From contig OX328101.1 of assembly GCA_946811185.2 (NCBI GenBank), positions 16,910,122-16,974,121 on the forward strand: a stretch of DNA of 64,000 nucleotides, read 5' to 3'. This stretch comes from Hippopus hippopus (taxonomy: Eukaryota > Mollusca > Bivalvia > Cardiida > Cardiidae). Under the pieces are notes generated by a model. It had not been told where the DNA came from, searched no databases, and saw only the letters and a list, made by a program, of their open reading frames with translations. Positions 48,394 to 57,699 of the stretch are shown here, in pieces; position 1 is the first letter of the stretch, and each line of letters begins with the position of its first letter. Made by a program: the position numbers and the translations under genes.

Positions 48394-48421
48394 TATATAA
48401 GTATAAAATACTTATATAAAA
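48394..48421 (+). promoter_or_regulatory. A/T palindrome and AAAATG start motif before the ATPase
   Basis: A perfect 11-bp-arm palindrome TATATAAGTAT-AAA-ATACTTATATA (48394-48418) abuts the ATG at 48421. It is a likely core promoter, because most plus-strand genes of the block have an A/T-rich motif ending in AAAATG. Confidence 0.45.
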
Positions 48422-49210
48422 TGGAAGTTAAAGATTTATCGTGGAACGAAGTAGTATCAAAGAGGTTTAATCACCCCCCCCCCCCTTTTGCCAAAGAGTA
48501 TTAGAGGATTAATCGTAGGTAAATCGGGATGCGGTAAAACCACTCTTTTGCTTAACCTTTTGCTCAGACCGGGATGGCTTGACTCCAACGAGTTATGCGT
48601 GTTCGGAAAAAGTCTTTTTCAACCGGAATATCGCATACTTAAAAAAGCTTTTGAAGAAAGACTGCCGAAAGAAGCTATTTTAAGGCTGTTTGACATGCGA
48701 GATGAGATACAGAAGTTAGATGTGCTCCCATCAGCTTTAGTCGAAGAATGGGCGAAAACGATTAGAGACAAGTCGGATATAAAGTGTAGTTTTTATGAAA
48801 CTGCCACAGATGTACCCGATTCGCGCAAGTTAAGCTCAGAAAACAAAAATCTAATGATTTTCGACGACCTACTCCTAGAAAAGCAGAATAAGTGTGAGAG
48901 CTATTACATTCGTGGAAGGTATAGTAACGTCGACTGCTTTTACCTCTTTCAAAACTACTTAAAGCTGCCGCGGCAAACGATTAGTGAAAACGCAAACTTT
49001 ATCTGTCTTTTTCCACAAGACCTTAAAAACATTAACCATATTTATAACGACCATGTAGGTGAAGATATGGCTAAGGACGAGTTTAGAAGTTTTTGCCATA
49101 AGTCGTGGGAAAAACTTCACGGTTTTGTTATCATTGATTTAACCAGCAAGAGACATAATGGCAAGTACAGAAATGGCTTTGACAATTTTTACATACCGAA
49201 GTCGATATAA
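48421..49210 (+). pseudogene. FtsK/HerA-type genome-packaging ATPase, frame offset at a 12-C run
   Basis: The main frame (48488-49210, 240 residues) has a Walker A motif GKSGCGKTT at residues 11-19, a Walker B NLMIFDD at about 121-127 and a later ENANFICLF segment typical of the A32/FtsK-HerA packaging family. This enzyme pumps the genome into the capsid. The natural start is probably ATG 48421, which gives a plausible N-terminus but lies one base out of frame across the C-run at 48474-48485. Otherwise the gene appears whole, and its length fits the family. The penton gene follows after 20 bp. Confidence 0.85.
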
Positions 49211-49230
49211 AAATATTGTGACTATAAAAA

Positions 49231-50001
49231 ATGGAAGACCTTTTAAAACAGATCGTAAAATATACGGAACACAAAACATCATTCCAGATTATAGTAAGCG
49301 ATAATAAGACGCGCTTTAGAACTAGTTTTAATCCACCAATTCAGCTGGAAAAGGAAAAAAAGTTTGAAATAGCTTTAGTTAACCTCGAAACTTACTACTC
49401 TTTTCCAAACATCGATGTGACAAACAACCTATTTGTTTATTCTCCGGATAATGGCACTTCGTGGTTTAAAATTTATATACCAGAAGGGAGTTATGACTTT
49501 GTAGATATTAATGAGACCATTCATCAGGAAATGAGAAAAAATGGGCACTACGATGTAGTTAACGAAGAATATTATGTTAACATTTCTGCAAACACGAATA
49601 CTCTAAAGTCTATCTTTACCCTGGAAAACGACTACCAAGTAGATTTTAATCACCCAAACTCCATTTGTTAAGTGTTAGGATTTACGCAGGCAAAATACAC
49701 ACGCGGATTTCATGAGTCGGAGAATGTAGTAAATATTCGTAGTATAAACAGTCTGCTCGTTAACATAGATATTATCTCGGGAAGCTATGTTAATGGTTCA
49801 ACGCAAAACACGATTTACTCTTTTTTTTCGAATGTTTCTCCCGGTTATAAGATAGTCGAGTCGCCAGTTAATTTGGTATACTTACCAATAATGGATGAAA
49901 TACACAAGTTAGAGGTAACAATTACAGATCAAAATGGAACTTTACTAAATCTTAGAGGCGAAAATCTAACAATTAGATTCCATATTAGAGAAGCGAGATA
50001 A
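49231..50001 (+). pseudogene. Penton-like minor capsid protein with one internal stop
   Basis: A single frame of 257 codons from ATG 49231 to TAA 49999-50001 is interrupted only by TAA at 49669-49671. The protein is rich in beta strands. The C-terminal half has NGSTQNTIYSFFSNVSPGYK, then VYLPIMDEIHKLEVTITDQN and a final Arg-rich strand, a pattern I associate with the minor capsid (penton, single jelly-roll) proteins of Polintons and adintoviruses. It would form capsid vertices. It sits between the ATPase (20-bp gap) and the core-like gene (20-bp gap). The single stop could be a recent mutation. Confidence 0.75.
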
Positions 50002-50021
50002 AAATATTATAATATAATAAA

Positions 50022-50603
50022 ATGACTAGTTACACGACTGTTAAAGTTAATATTTCAGAAGGGCAAAAACAAAAAATTCAATCAGCCATCAAAGCCGGAT
50101 TACCGATAATTATTCGTCTTGGTCATGAGGATTTAGAAGGTAATGATATAGCGATTACCGATTCACAAGCGAAGAAAATAGCTAAAGCCTATGAGAATGG
50201 TAATGGAATAACAATTAGAATAAGTGAAGCGCAGCTTAAGCATAACAAAAGAATTGAGGGAGGTTTTCTCGGAATGTTGGCTGGGTTGGCAGCGCGAGCT
50301 TTACCCATTATCGCAAAAAACGTTTTACCGGCGTTAGGCGTTGGCGCTCTTTCTGGATTAGCCTCATCAGGAGTACAAAAAGCAAAGGGATCAGGGCTTT
50401 ATTTGAAAAAAGGAGGATCTGTTTGTCGAGTAGAAACGGATGGAAAAGGAGTTTATTTAGGTCCCGCATCCGGTAAAGGATTAGAGTCTGTTGGTGATGG
50501 TCTTTATCCAAAAAAGGGCGAACAGTTTTACGATGGAAAGTGGCTTCTTTTAGGACCTAATAGCCTATTTGCTAATATACCTATTTTAGGAGCTATATTG
50601 TAG
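50022..50603 (+). CDS. Core/cement-like virion protein, 193 aa
   Basis: Intact frame from ATG 50022. The N-terminal 80 residues contain two similar beta-type repeats (AIKAGLPIIIRLGHEDLEGN and AYENGNGITIRISEAQLK). A Gly/Ala-rich hydrophobic segment of about 45 residues (GGFLGMLAGLAARALP, GVGALSGLASSGVQ) follows, then a Gly/Lys-rich tail with repeated GLY(L/P)KKG. The hydrophobic segment recalls the adenovirus pX/pVI-type core or membrane-lytic proteins assigned in adintoviruses. The role is therefore probably internal virion structure or membrane activity. It is one of three uninterrupted genes in the block. Confidence 0.65.
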   Translation: MTSYTTVKVNISEGQKQKIQSAIKAGLPIIIRLGHEDLEGNDIAITDSQAKKIAKAYENGNGITIRISEAQLKHNKRIEGGFLGMLAGLAARALPIIAKNVLPALGVGALSGLASSGVQKAKGSGLYLKKGGSVCRVETDGKGVYLGPASGKGLESVGDGLYPKKGEQFYDGKWLLLGPNSLFANIPILGAIL

Positions 50604-50652
50604 TGTTTTAAAAACGCTATTATAATTATAATATTCAAATCCTTTTATAAAA

Positions 50653-51024
50653 ATGTCTGTTTATAAATTTGGTGGCAAGCCTAAAACTACTCAACCAAAG
50701 ACAATTTATTGGCACCCTTTGCGGAGTGTAAAGCATCCACCTCGAAAAGTAAGCCCAGTAACTTGGGAAATTTTTAGCCTAGAAAAAATTTCCCTTGACC
50801 CTAAACAAGTTAAACAAATACGATTAGGGTTTGGGTTTATGATGACTAAAGGAGCTGTTTTAACCGCGTTAGCATACTCTCTTAAATTTAAGAGGCGTAG
50901 TTTACAAAATGAGGTTAGTCTCGAAAACGCTGAGGATATTCTAATTACCATTACAAACAATTCGAGCGAGATTGTAAAAATTGAAGAAAACGAGCTTTTA
51001 TGCCTTGTTTATTACTTAATTTAA
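50653..51024 (+). CDS. dUTPase-fold protein without catalytic motif, 123 aa
   Basis: Intact frame from ATG 50653, preceded by TTTTATAAAA. The strand pattern (ISLDPKQVKQIRLGFGFMMT, then DILITITNNSSEIVKIEENE, ending LLCLVYYLI) resembles the beta scaffold of trimeric dUTPases, including the Asn-Ser strand and the late Cys. The substrate-binding loop and catalytic Asp motif of active dUTPases are not present. A structural role, for instance as a capsid or decoration protein, is more likely than nucleotide hydrolysis. This fold call rests on pattern only. The downstream gene starts 21 bp after its stop. Confidence 0.5.
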   Translation: MSVYKFGGKPKTTQPKTIYWHPLRSVKHPPRKVSPVTWEIFSLEKISLDPKQVKQIRLGFGFMMTKGAVLTALAYSLKFKRRSLQNEVSLENAEDILITITNNSSEIVKIEENELLCLVYYLI

Positions 51025-51045
51025 AATATCTTTCTAGTAAAAAAA

Positions 51046-51570
51046 ATGGAAATGAAAGAAAAGATTTATCCAACATTACCGTCTGCCCCTCCCATTGATG
51101 AGGGACATGGGTATAGATTACAAAAAATAAATGAAATCCAAAGTTTTTTGGAAGAAGAAAGATTAAAAAGAGAAGCTTTGAGTAAGAAATACCATAGAAC
51201 TGCAAAGATAGTTGATATTGTTGACACGGTTTTAATTACTATTACAAAGGGTGCAGGAGTTGGAGGTGTCAGCCTTTTATCCACAATAGTAGCAGCCCCT
51301 ATTGTTATAGCATTGGAAGGTGTGGCTCTTGGAACAGGAGCTTTAAGTCTTATTGGTAGGTATGTAGTTAAAAAGTCTTTAGTAAAAGCAGAGAAACATG
51401 AAAAGATAAAGACAATAGTAGACACAAAGCTAAATGCCATATCCTCACATATATCTAAAGCCTTTAGCGATAATAAAATTAGTGATGAAGAGTTTCAATT
51501 AATTTCGGAAGAATTAGAAAAATATAAAGTTATGAAAGAAAAAATTAAAAATAAGGCAAAAAAACTTTAA
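51046..51570 (+). CDS. Membrane protein with adjacent YPTL and PSAP motifs, 174 aa
   Basis: Intact frame from ATG 51046. Residues 8-15 read YPTL immediately followed by PSAP, matching the ALIX-binding YPxL and TSG101-binding P(S/T)AP late-domain consensus sequences. A charged helix follows (about 25-50), then a Gly/Ala/Ile-rich hydrophobic region of about 44 residues (61-104) long enough for a two-pass membrane hairpin. A Lys/Glu-rich coiled C-terminus follows, with an acidic DNKISDEEF stretch at 142-150. I believe similar proteins accompany invertebrate Polintons, but no function is established. An egress or envelope role is inference from the motifs. Confidence 0.65.
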   Translation: MEMKEKIYPTLPSAPPIDEGHGYRLQKINEIQSFLEEERLKREALSKKYHRTAKIVDIVDTVLITITKGAGVGGVSLLSTIVAAPIVIALEGVALGTGALSLIGRYVVKKSLVKAEKHEKIKTIVDTKLNAISSHISKAFSDNKISDEEFQLISEELEKYKVMKEKIKNKAKKL

Positions 51571-51716
51571 CTAGTGAGACGGAAGAATCTCTAATTTAAA
51601 AAAGGAGGCCAGAAGCTCGTGAGTCCTTTCGGAAGTTGGTTGAAAAGAATAATGAAATCCCCTAAAATAAACTTTGAGTTTAAAGTAAAATTTAAAGTAG
51701 GATCATAAAAATTGTG

Positions 51717-52606
51717 ATGAAAAATGCGTTAAAAACTGCGATAAAATCTGCGTTAAAAATTGTAATAAAAAGTGTAATGTCTTTTTTAAAAATTACTGAT
51801 CCAGCAAAAAGAGACCTAATTGTAAAAGAGTATCTCGAGACAAAAAAGAATATCCGGGATAGTCTACGATCGGAGCGAACTGGCGAGCGAGAATTGCAAA
51901 CCGATCTCTCCAAGTTTTTTAAGCCTATTACGGAAACACAAAAAATTACAACGAAGGAGGTATTGGAGGGAATTAAACCTATTAAAGAAGGTATAGAAAA
52001 CTTACGCAAGCTATTAAGTTTCCAGCCTTTCCATCTATCACGGCTTTTGAGGAACCATCAAAAGCGGAAGAAGACACACAATTTATCGGACCAGTCGCGG
52101 AGCAGTACCTAAGAAAGTTTGCCACTAAATCAGAAGCTGATACAACATACGGGTTATATGATAAAAATGGTAACTTTTATATCGGTAACAAACCAGTTGT
52201 CATCTTAGACAATAATATTATAGTTGATGGCAAAGAATATGAAGGTACGCCTGGTTTATGGGAACTTATCGTATCTAAGAATCCAGACGATAACATCTAT
52301 ACTAATGAGGATTACGACAATTACGCGAAGTTGATGTTAAAAACCAACGCCCTCCATCAGCATAACGGTCCGAGTAAGAAACCTAAAAGCAATAGAGGAG
52401 ATAAATGGAAAAGGGTACTTAAAACCATTTGGGATAAGAGACAGTATTACGATGGAAGTGGGATTGTTGTTATCCCATGTGATCCTAACGCATTAATAGA
52501 AAGATTCGACCTGTTGTTGGCGAGTAAAGCAGCAGGCAACACGGGCGTAAGAAACGAGCTTGTTAGCGTGTGTGATGAATTAAAAAGACCAGGTGTTTTG
52601 AGATGA
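51717..52606 (+). pseudogene. DUF8207-type protein, one frameshift
   Basis: The first frame starts at ATG 51717 with a Lys/Ala-rich N-terminus and an amphipathic helical region (DLIVKEYLETKKNIRDSL, EVLEGIKPIKEGIENLRK). Near 52015-52030 the coding frame moves, and the new frame is open to the TGA after 52606. This second part contains TYGLYDKNGNFYIGNKPVV, EYEGTPGLWELIVSKNPDD, then KRVLKTIWDKR. That block is the DUF8207 signature, a domain of unknown function common in invertebrate genomes and probably carried by Polinton-like elements. The C-terminus (SVCDELKRPGVLR) looks native. Confidence 0.7.
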
Positions 52607-52609
52607 AAA

Positions 52610-53094
52610 CAGCGAAGAAGTGAGTGTGACAGGATATTGGAAAAATCATCATTTTTAGATCTTTTTTGACAAAAATCTTTTGCTTCTCAAGAGGAATGTT
52701 CACTGATCGAAGTGCTTTGTAAGAAAAAAAAAAAGTCGAGGTGAGTATGATTGAAAAAATGACAGGCGAACTTTGAAAATCTATCGCTATATAATAAAAC
52801 CGGGTGGGGAACTTATTTTTCTTAAAAAACAAGAATACCCTGGGGTAACGTTAAAATCTACCCGTCACGCATGACGGATTACCATTGCTGGTTACCATCG
52901 ATGTTGTTTACTACCTGAAAAAGAACTCATCCGAACTCACCCGAGTTTTGACGGGTATATTGGCGGATACCGTTATACATCTTTCCATCTATTATAAGCG
53001 ACACAGTAGGTCGTCGGGATCAGCTTTAGATACCCTTTTGCTCACTTACCATTAACCTACATCACCTTACACTGGGAAGCTCTTAGACACCAAT
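52610..53094. other. No gene recognised
   Basis: Right flank of the viral gene block. No inverted terminal repeat found. The sequence from about 52850 may be the 5' UTR of the LINE fragment. Confidence 0.4.
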
Positions 53095-54125
53095 ATGTCT
53101 TCTACCCGTAATAAAAGAGCATACTCGTCAACCACCAGCGAATTGGATACGACTAGTAACGAAACTACACTGACCAATTCACAATTCAAGATCATTCTAA
53201 CTCTTCATCATCCAAAACAGGGAAAAGAAAGAAAAAAGCAAAAACAGCCTCTGACACGCAGAGGAAATTGGATCAGTATCTGGGTAAAGATGGGCAAGAA
53301 AATACATCTAGTACAGATATAGCAGTGATAGAAGGAAAATTAGATGATATGAACAAAAGACTGTCAAAAATGATGACGAAGGACGATTCTAATTTCATTA
53401 AAGAGATAATTAGAACCACTATTGAAGGTATGAAAGACAAACTTCTAGGGTCCGTGATAAAAAGACTAGATACCCTTGAATGCCAGATTCATGACAAAAA
53501 CATCGAGACAGATTCTTTAAAGAAAACACTTGAAGAAAAAGACGAAGTGATTCGAGGTTTAAAAGAAGAAAACACATTTCTAAAACAGAAAGTGGAAACC
53601 GAATCGAAGGAGAGACAAAAAGAGGTCAATGACAAAGAACAGTATAGTCGGCGAAATAATGTCAGAATAACTGGAATTTCACATGACACTGACAAACAAC
53701 AATCCTCTGAAGCAATCGAGCTCGTGGTCAAAACACTTAACGAGAACAACAATTTAGAATTACAACCAGAGGATATAGACATCGCGCACCGACTCGGGAG
53801 ATGGGAACAAGGAAAAAACAGACCTGTTATCGTCAAGTTTGTAAGAAGACAAACAAAAATAAATTTGATGAAAAAAGCCAAAGTTTTAAAAAAAGATAAA
53901 ATTTTTGTGAACGAAGACCTCACCAAACTAAATCAATAAGTCTTAGCATCTCTGCGCCTCAAAGGGAACGGCGAAGTAGAAAAGTGTTGGTCTCGCGAGG
54001 GTAAACTCTTTGCAATATACAGGGATAACACACACCCTATCGAAGTAAAATTCAAAGACTACGCAAAATGGATTGAAAAACCCTGGCCAAAAAGGAACGA
54101 CTTAAAACAACCATCTTCAAAATAA
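53095..54125 (+). pseudogene. LINE ORF1-like RNA-binding protein (retrotransposon fragment)
   Basis: A likely start ATG at 53095 leads a short Ser/Thr-rich part. The frame changes near 53190-53260 into the main frame (53268-53939). That frame has a long heptad-rich coiled coil and then an RRM-like block beginning EQYSRRNNVRITGI, with DIDIAHRLGRW, RPVIVKFVRRQTKI and IFVNEDL. After the TAA at 53937-53939 the same frame stays open to TAA at 54123-54125 with residues that fit the family C-terminus (GKLFAIYRDN). This arrangement matches ORF1p of LINE-type retrotransposons. No endonuclease or reverse transcriptase follows, so it is a 3'-truncated or rearranged copy. Confidence 0.8.
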
Positions 54126-54230
54126 AAAGCGATAACTGTGGTTGTGTACGCAGCCAGCTTAGATCGAGTGCAGTCTGATCGTCGGTCTTCACTGTCTGCC
54201 TTGCAGAGACATTATTACGCAATAGCAGCC

Positions 54231-54477
54231 TTAACTCTTTACCACACAATCCCGACTTTTAAAGACCCTAAGAAAGAAAGCCTTTGAGAGCATTGTTGGA
54301 AAAGGAGAAAATGCCAGTAATCGGCATTTTCTCCTTTTCCCACAATGTTTTTCTACCCTTTCCAATTCAAAATTCAATTTTTGATTGACAATCATTTTGT
54401 CGTCTGCAAATGCTTTCAATTTGGACTTGTCCAAAAAAAATAAAAAAATAAAAAATTGTCGTTTGGTAAAGAGTTAA
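54231..54477. mobile_element. TTAA-flanked MITE, best copy (247 bp)
   Basis: It begins TTAACTCTTTACCA and ends TGGTAAAGAGTTAA. The TTAA at each edge is compatible with piggyBac-type target duplication. In the middle, GGAGAAAATGCC and GGCATTTTCTCC form a hairpin. The element has no coding frame. Confidence 0.75.
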
Positions 54478-54699
54478 ACACCTTGATCTTTTTTCATGAC
54501 AAAAAGCGCCAAGTGGGTCTATTCCGCGCTCTAAGGACTAAAGCACATAAAAACAATGTGAAGGCACCATCGAACGATACAGTGTCATATCCATCCTTCA
54601 ACAGGAAAAGAAAAACTAAACAACTTACCTCTAGATACTTGCCCCCAGTCATGTGTTATAGTGTCATATTATTTTGGTGTGAATTCTCTTAACCCTTTA

Positions 54700-55375
54700 T
54701 CTTACAATGAAAACTTCTAACACCCCGGAGAAATAAGCCTTATAATGGAATTTTGGGGAAAGGGAGTTAGAGCTGGTTGCAAGCATTTTTCCTCTTCCCA
54801 CAATGTTTTCTACCACAACAAAAACAAATTCCATAATTTGAACTACTATGAAATTGTCGTCTGCAAATGTTTTCAATTTGGATAGGAAAAAATTTGCTAT
54901 GTGGTAAAGTTTAAGGCTGATGATTGCAAATAAAGAAACTAGATCGCTTACCTAGGGCATGTGGGGAAAGGGAAATAAAGCTGATTACCAGCTTTTTTCC
55001 TTTTCTCAAAATGTTTTCTACCACAACAAAGACAAATTCCATAATTTGAACTACTATGAAATTGTCGTCTGAAAATAGTTCCAATTTGGATAGGAAAAAA
55101 TTTGCTATGTTGATAATATTTAAGGCTGAAGATTGCAAACAAAGGAACTAGATTGCTTACCTAGGACATTGTAGGAAAAGGGAAATAAAGCTGGTTACCA
55201 GCATTTTTTCCTTTTCTCACAACGTTTCCTACCACACAAAGACAAATTTGATAATTTGAGCTACTATGAAATTGTCGTCTGCAAATGCTTCCAATTTGGA
55301 TAGGAAAATTTTTGCTATGTTGTTAATGTTTAAGGCTGAAGATTGCAAACAAAGGAGCTAGACCGCTTGTTCGAA
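54700..55375. repeat. Tandem repeat, 208-210-bp unit, about three copies
   Basis: Successive GGATAGGAAAA landmarks lie at 54880, 55088 and 55298. Each unit carries TGAAATTGTCGTCTG, an AAAGGGAAATAAAGCTGGTT-type arm and its fold-back, so the unit seems derived from the TTAA MITE family. Confidence 0.75.
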
Positions 55376-57291
55376 CCTTTTTTTTGACATTTTAAAGCAG
55401 TTTTGTGTTCTCTTTCTTATATTACTGCTCCTTAGTGACAAGAATGACAAAGAGATTCAATATGCTTTTAAAACGGCGAGATCTAAGGACAGTAAAAAGA
55501 AACTTGAGTATCCCTGTTTTTTGATACATTTTAGACATTTCTGGGAGATATCGTGGAGAGAGGAGAAATTGCATCTGATGAATAGATTGTAATCTCTCAG
55601 CGTTTTTCCCTTTCTTACTTCTCTCAGTGTCTTTTTTGCAATCGATAATATTTGGAGATAAGGTGGCAGAAGGTAAACTGACTAGTTACGCGCGGTTCTC
55701 CTTGTGCCACAATATATAGCTCCCATTTTTGCAATAAATTTACGACTTTGGAAACAGTCCACACCTTTAACCCTTTCTGCGCCATAGATGAAAACCGGGA
55801 CTTTTGCGGACGGCATAGATCAAGATCAGACTGCACAGAACGTGCAGTCTGATCTTGGATCCATTCCGCCCGCTTGTTTTTTTTTTTTAGTCAAGCTTTT
55901 GAGGCAAAAATCCTTTTGAGTACCGGTGGATTCTATTTTCAGGCACCGAAAAGGATGAAGTTTATATATTTGGCGCTGAAAGAGTTGAGTGCTTGCCTTC
56001 AGTGACTTTCCTTTTTGTCAGTTTTTCTATATTATTTCGTAATTGTGTACCAAACTTGAATATTCATCATTCATCATTTCATGCAGACGACCTTTAAGTC
56101 TCGAAGTAAGGGGCATCTGGTACAGTTTGCTTTTGACGAGTACTTATTTTTTTCTGTTTGCCGCAATGTTTTCATGTGTGTTCGTGTATAATTGTTCAAG
56201 AGACATTACCCTTCCCTTTTTTCTACTTCGTCAACCCCTCCTACATACATTAGAGGACGTTGTGACAGAAATTCACGCTACTTATCTACATGTCACGCGG
56301 TTCCTTGAAGACCATTTTTGTTTTATGAAACACAACACTTGTGCGGGGAGTGTGGCAGTGAGGGAGATTAATGATTCAACAGTGCCCCACCAGTCACCCT
56401 CTGCCGCACGGTTACCACACACACTTGTGTGTTGAAGTTAAGCTTACTCGTAAACATCCAAATTTCGTCTATAAATGATTCCTTGTGTTGACATTCGATG
56501 CTCTGTGGAGAGGGGGTGAAGTTGAAGTCAGCATTAAGATTTGATGCCTTTGTCACAATGTTTTTGTATACATTAATTAGTTGAATTTGATATATATGTA
56601 TATACTTCATTCATTATTCGTTTTGCTACTACATACTGCTGACCTTTTTTGAATATTGTGACATTGGAAGAAAATGTTTGTAATGAGTTTCCCCCGCCAC
56701 CACGATGTTCTCAGGTGAGCTAAATCAGTGTGAGTTAAAGGCATAACTTATAGTGTTTATCCAATATCAATTTTTGAGGTTCATTTAAATTGTCACTTGT
56801 GCTTTCAATATTATGGAAGCGTCTAAAATTTTGACGTTTGAGGGAGAGAAAGAGAGTAATAAGAATTCGGGTATAAATCTATTTGTTATTCTGTTTATCC
56901 AGTACTATCTCTCTAGCTTTTACACACTTCTATTTTCAGTCTTAAATCGCACCAGATTTGAGGACATTTTGACGAGATAGGACGTTGTCTGATGGGAGCA
57001 ATTTCTCTTTTCTTCACTATGTTAGTTTGACTTGTACGTGCACAGCAAGCTTTGGCTTTGTTACTACCCCTTTCCCATTACAACAAGCGTCAAACTACTT
57101 AGAATAACATACGTCGAAATAGAAACACATCAGTTTTTCGTTTTAATTGAAAAGAGATACTTTAATGAGACTTTATACCATAAACTTTTGAGAGAGAGAG
57201 AGAGAGAGCCCTTTCAACGTTCCATTTAATTTCGCTTTCGATTAAATTGAAGGTTTTATGTAAATCAAACTGTGTAGCAATTCAAGAGAGG

Positions 57292-57334
<43 letters not shown>

Positions 57335-57699
57335 AGTAATAGCGTCTCTTTGCTTGTAAACAAAGATGCTAGGTTGTTATAGAAACATACATGTTGAAAC
57401 TTGTTTCACCATGAAGACTAACCTACTGTGTAGTATACGGGTTATTATGATGTCATCTATTTGAATTGTTTTTCAATAGCGCCACTCGTCTTTAAGTGCT
57501 TTTCAAATATTGGTGATTGGTACTTAATCCGCCTAAAGATACTTTGAGGTATATGAAGACTGATTAAAGATGTAATTTGATTGTGTCTTTAAAGTGAAGA
57601 CAATGTATACATTATTTGAAAAACCTTATTGGTACGAAATTTGAAGCTCTGATAAATGGTAAAAACATTGTGGGAAAAAAGATGGTTGGACGAGGTATT
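55376..57699. other. Intergenic, microsatellites and a solo satellite unit
   Basis: A single hairpin unit at about 55818-55862 (ATCAAGATCAGACTGCA opposed to TGCAGTCTGATCTTGGAT) relates to the array at 57.7-60.3 kb. (GA)n tracts lie at 57191-57209 and 57291-57332. The open frames at 56043-56435 and 57032-57229 have no recognisable product. Confidence 0.5.

Noticed and set aside
48488..48490. TTG as the true ATPase start
   Set aside because: It places the start only ten codons before Walker A. ATG 48421 with its A/T promoter-like motif is the more credible start, with a frame break at the C-run.
50308..51440. Minus-strand frames opposite the core-like, dUTPase-like and membrane-protein genes
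   Set aside because: They are antisense shadows of intact plus-strand genes.
56043..56435. 130-residue frame as a gene
   Set aside because: Hydrophobic N-terminus but no conserved motif, splice support or neighbouring coding sequence.
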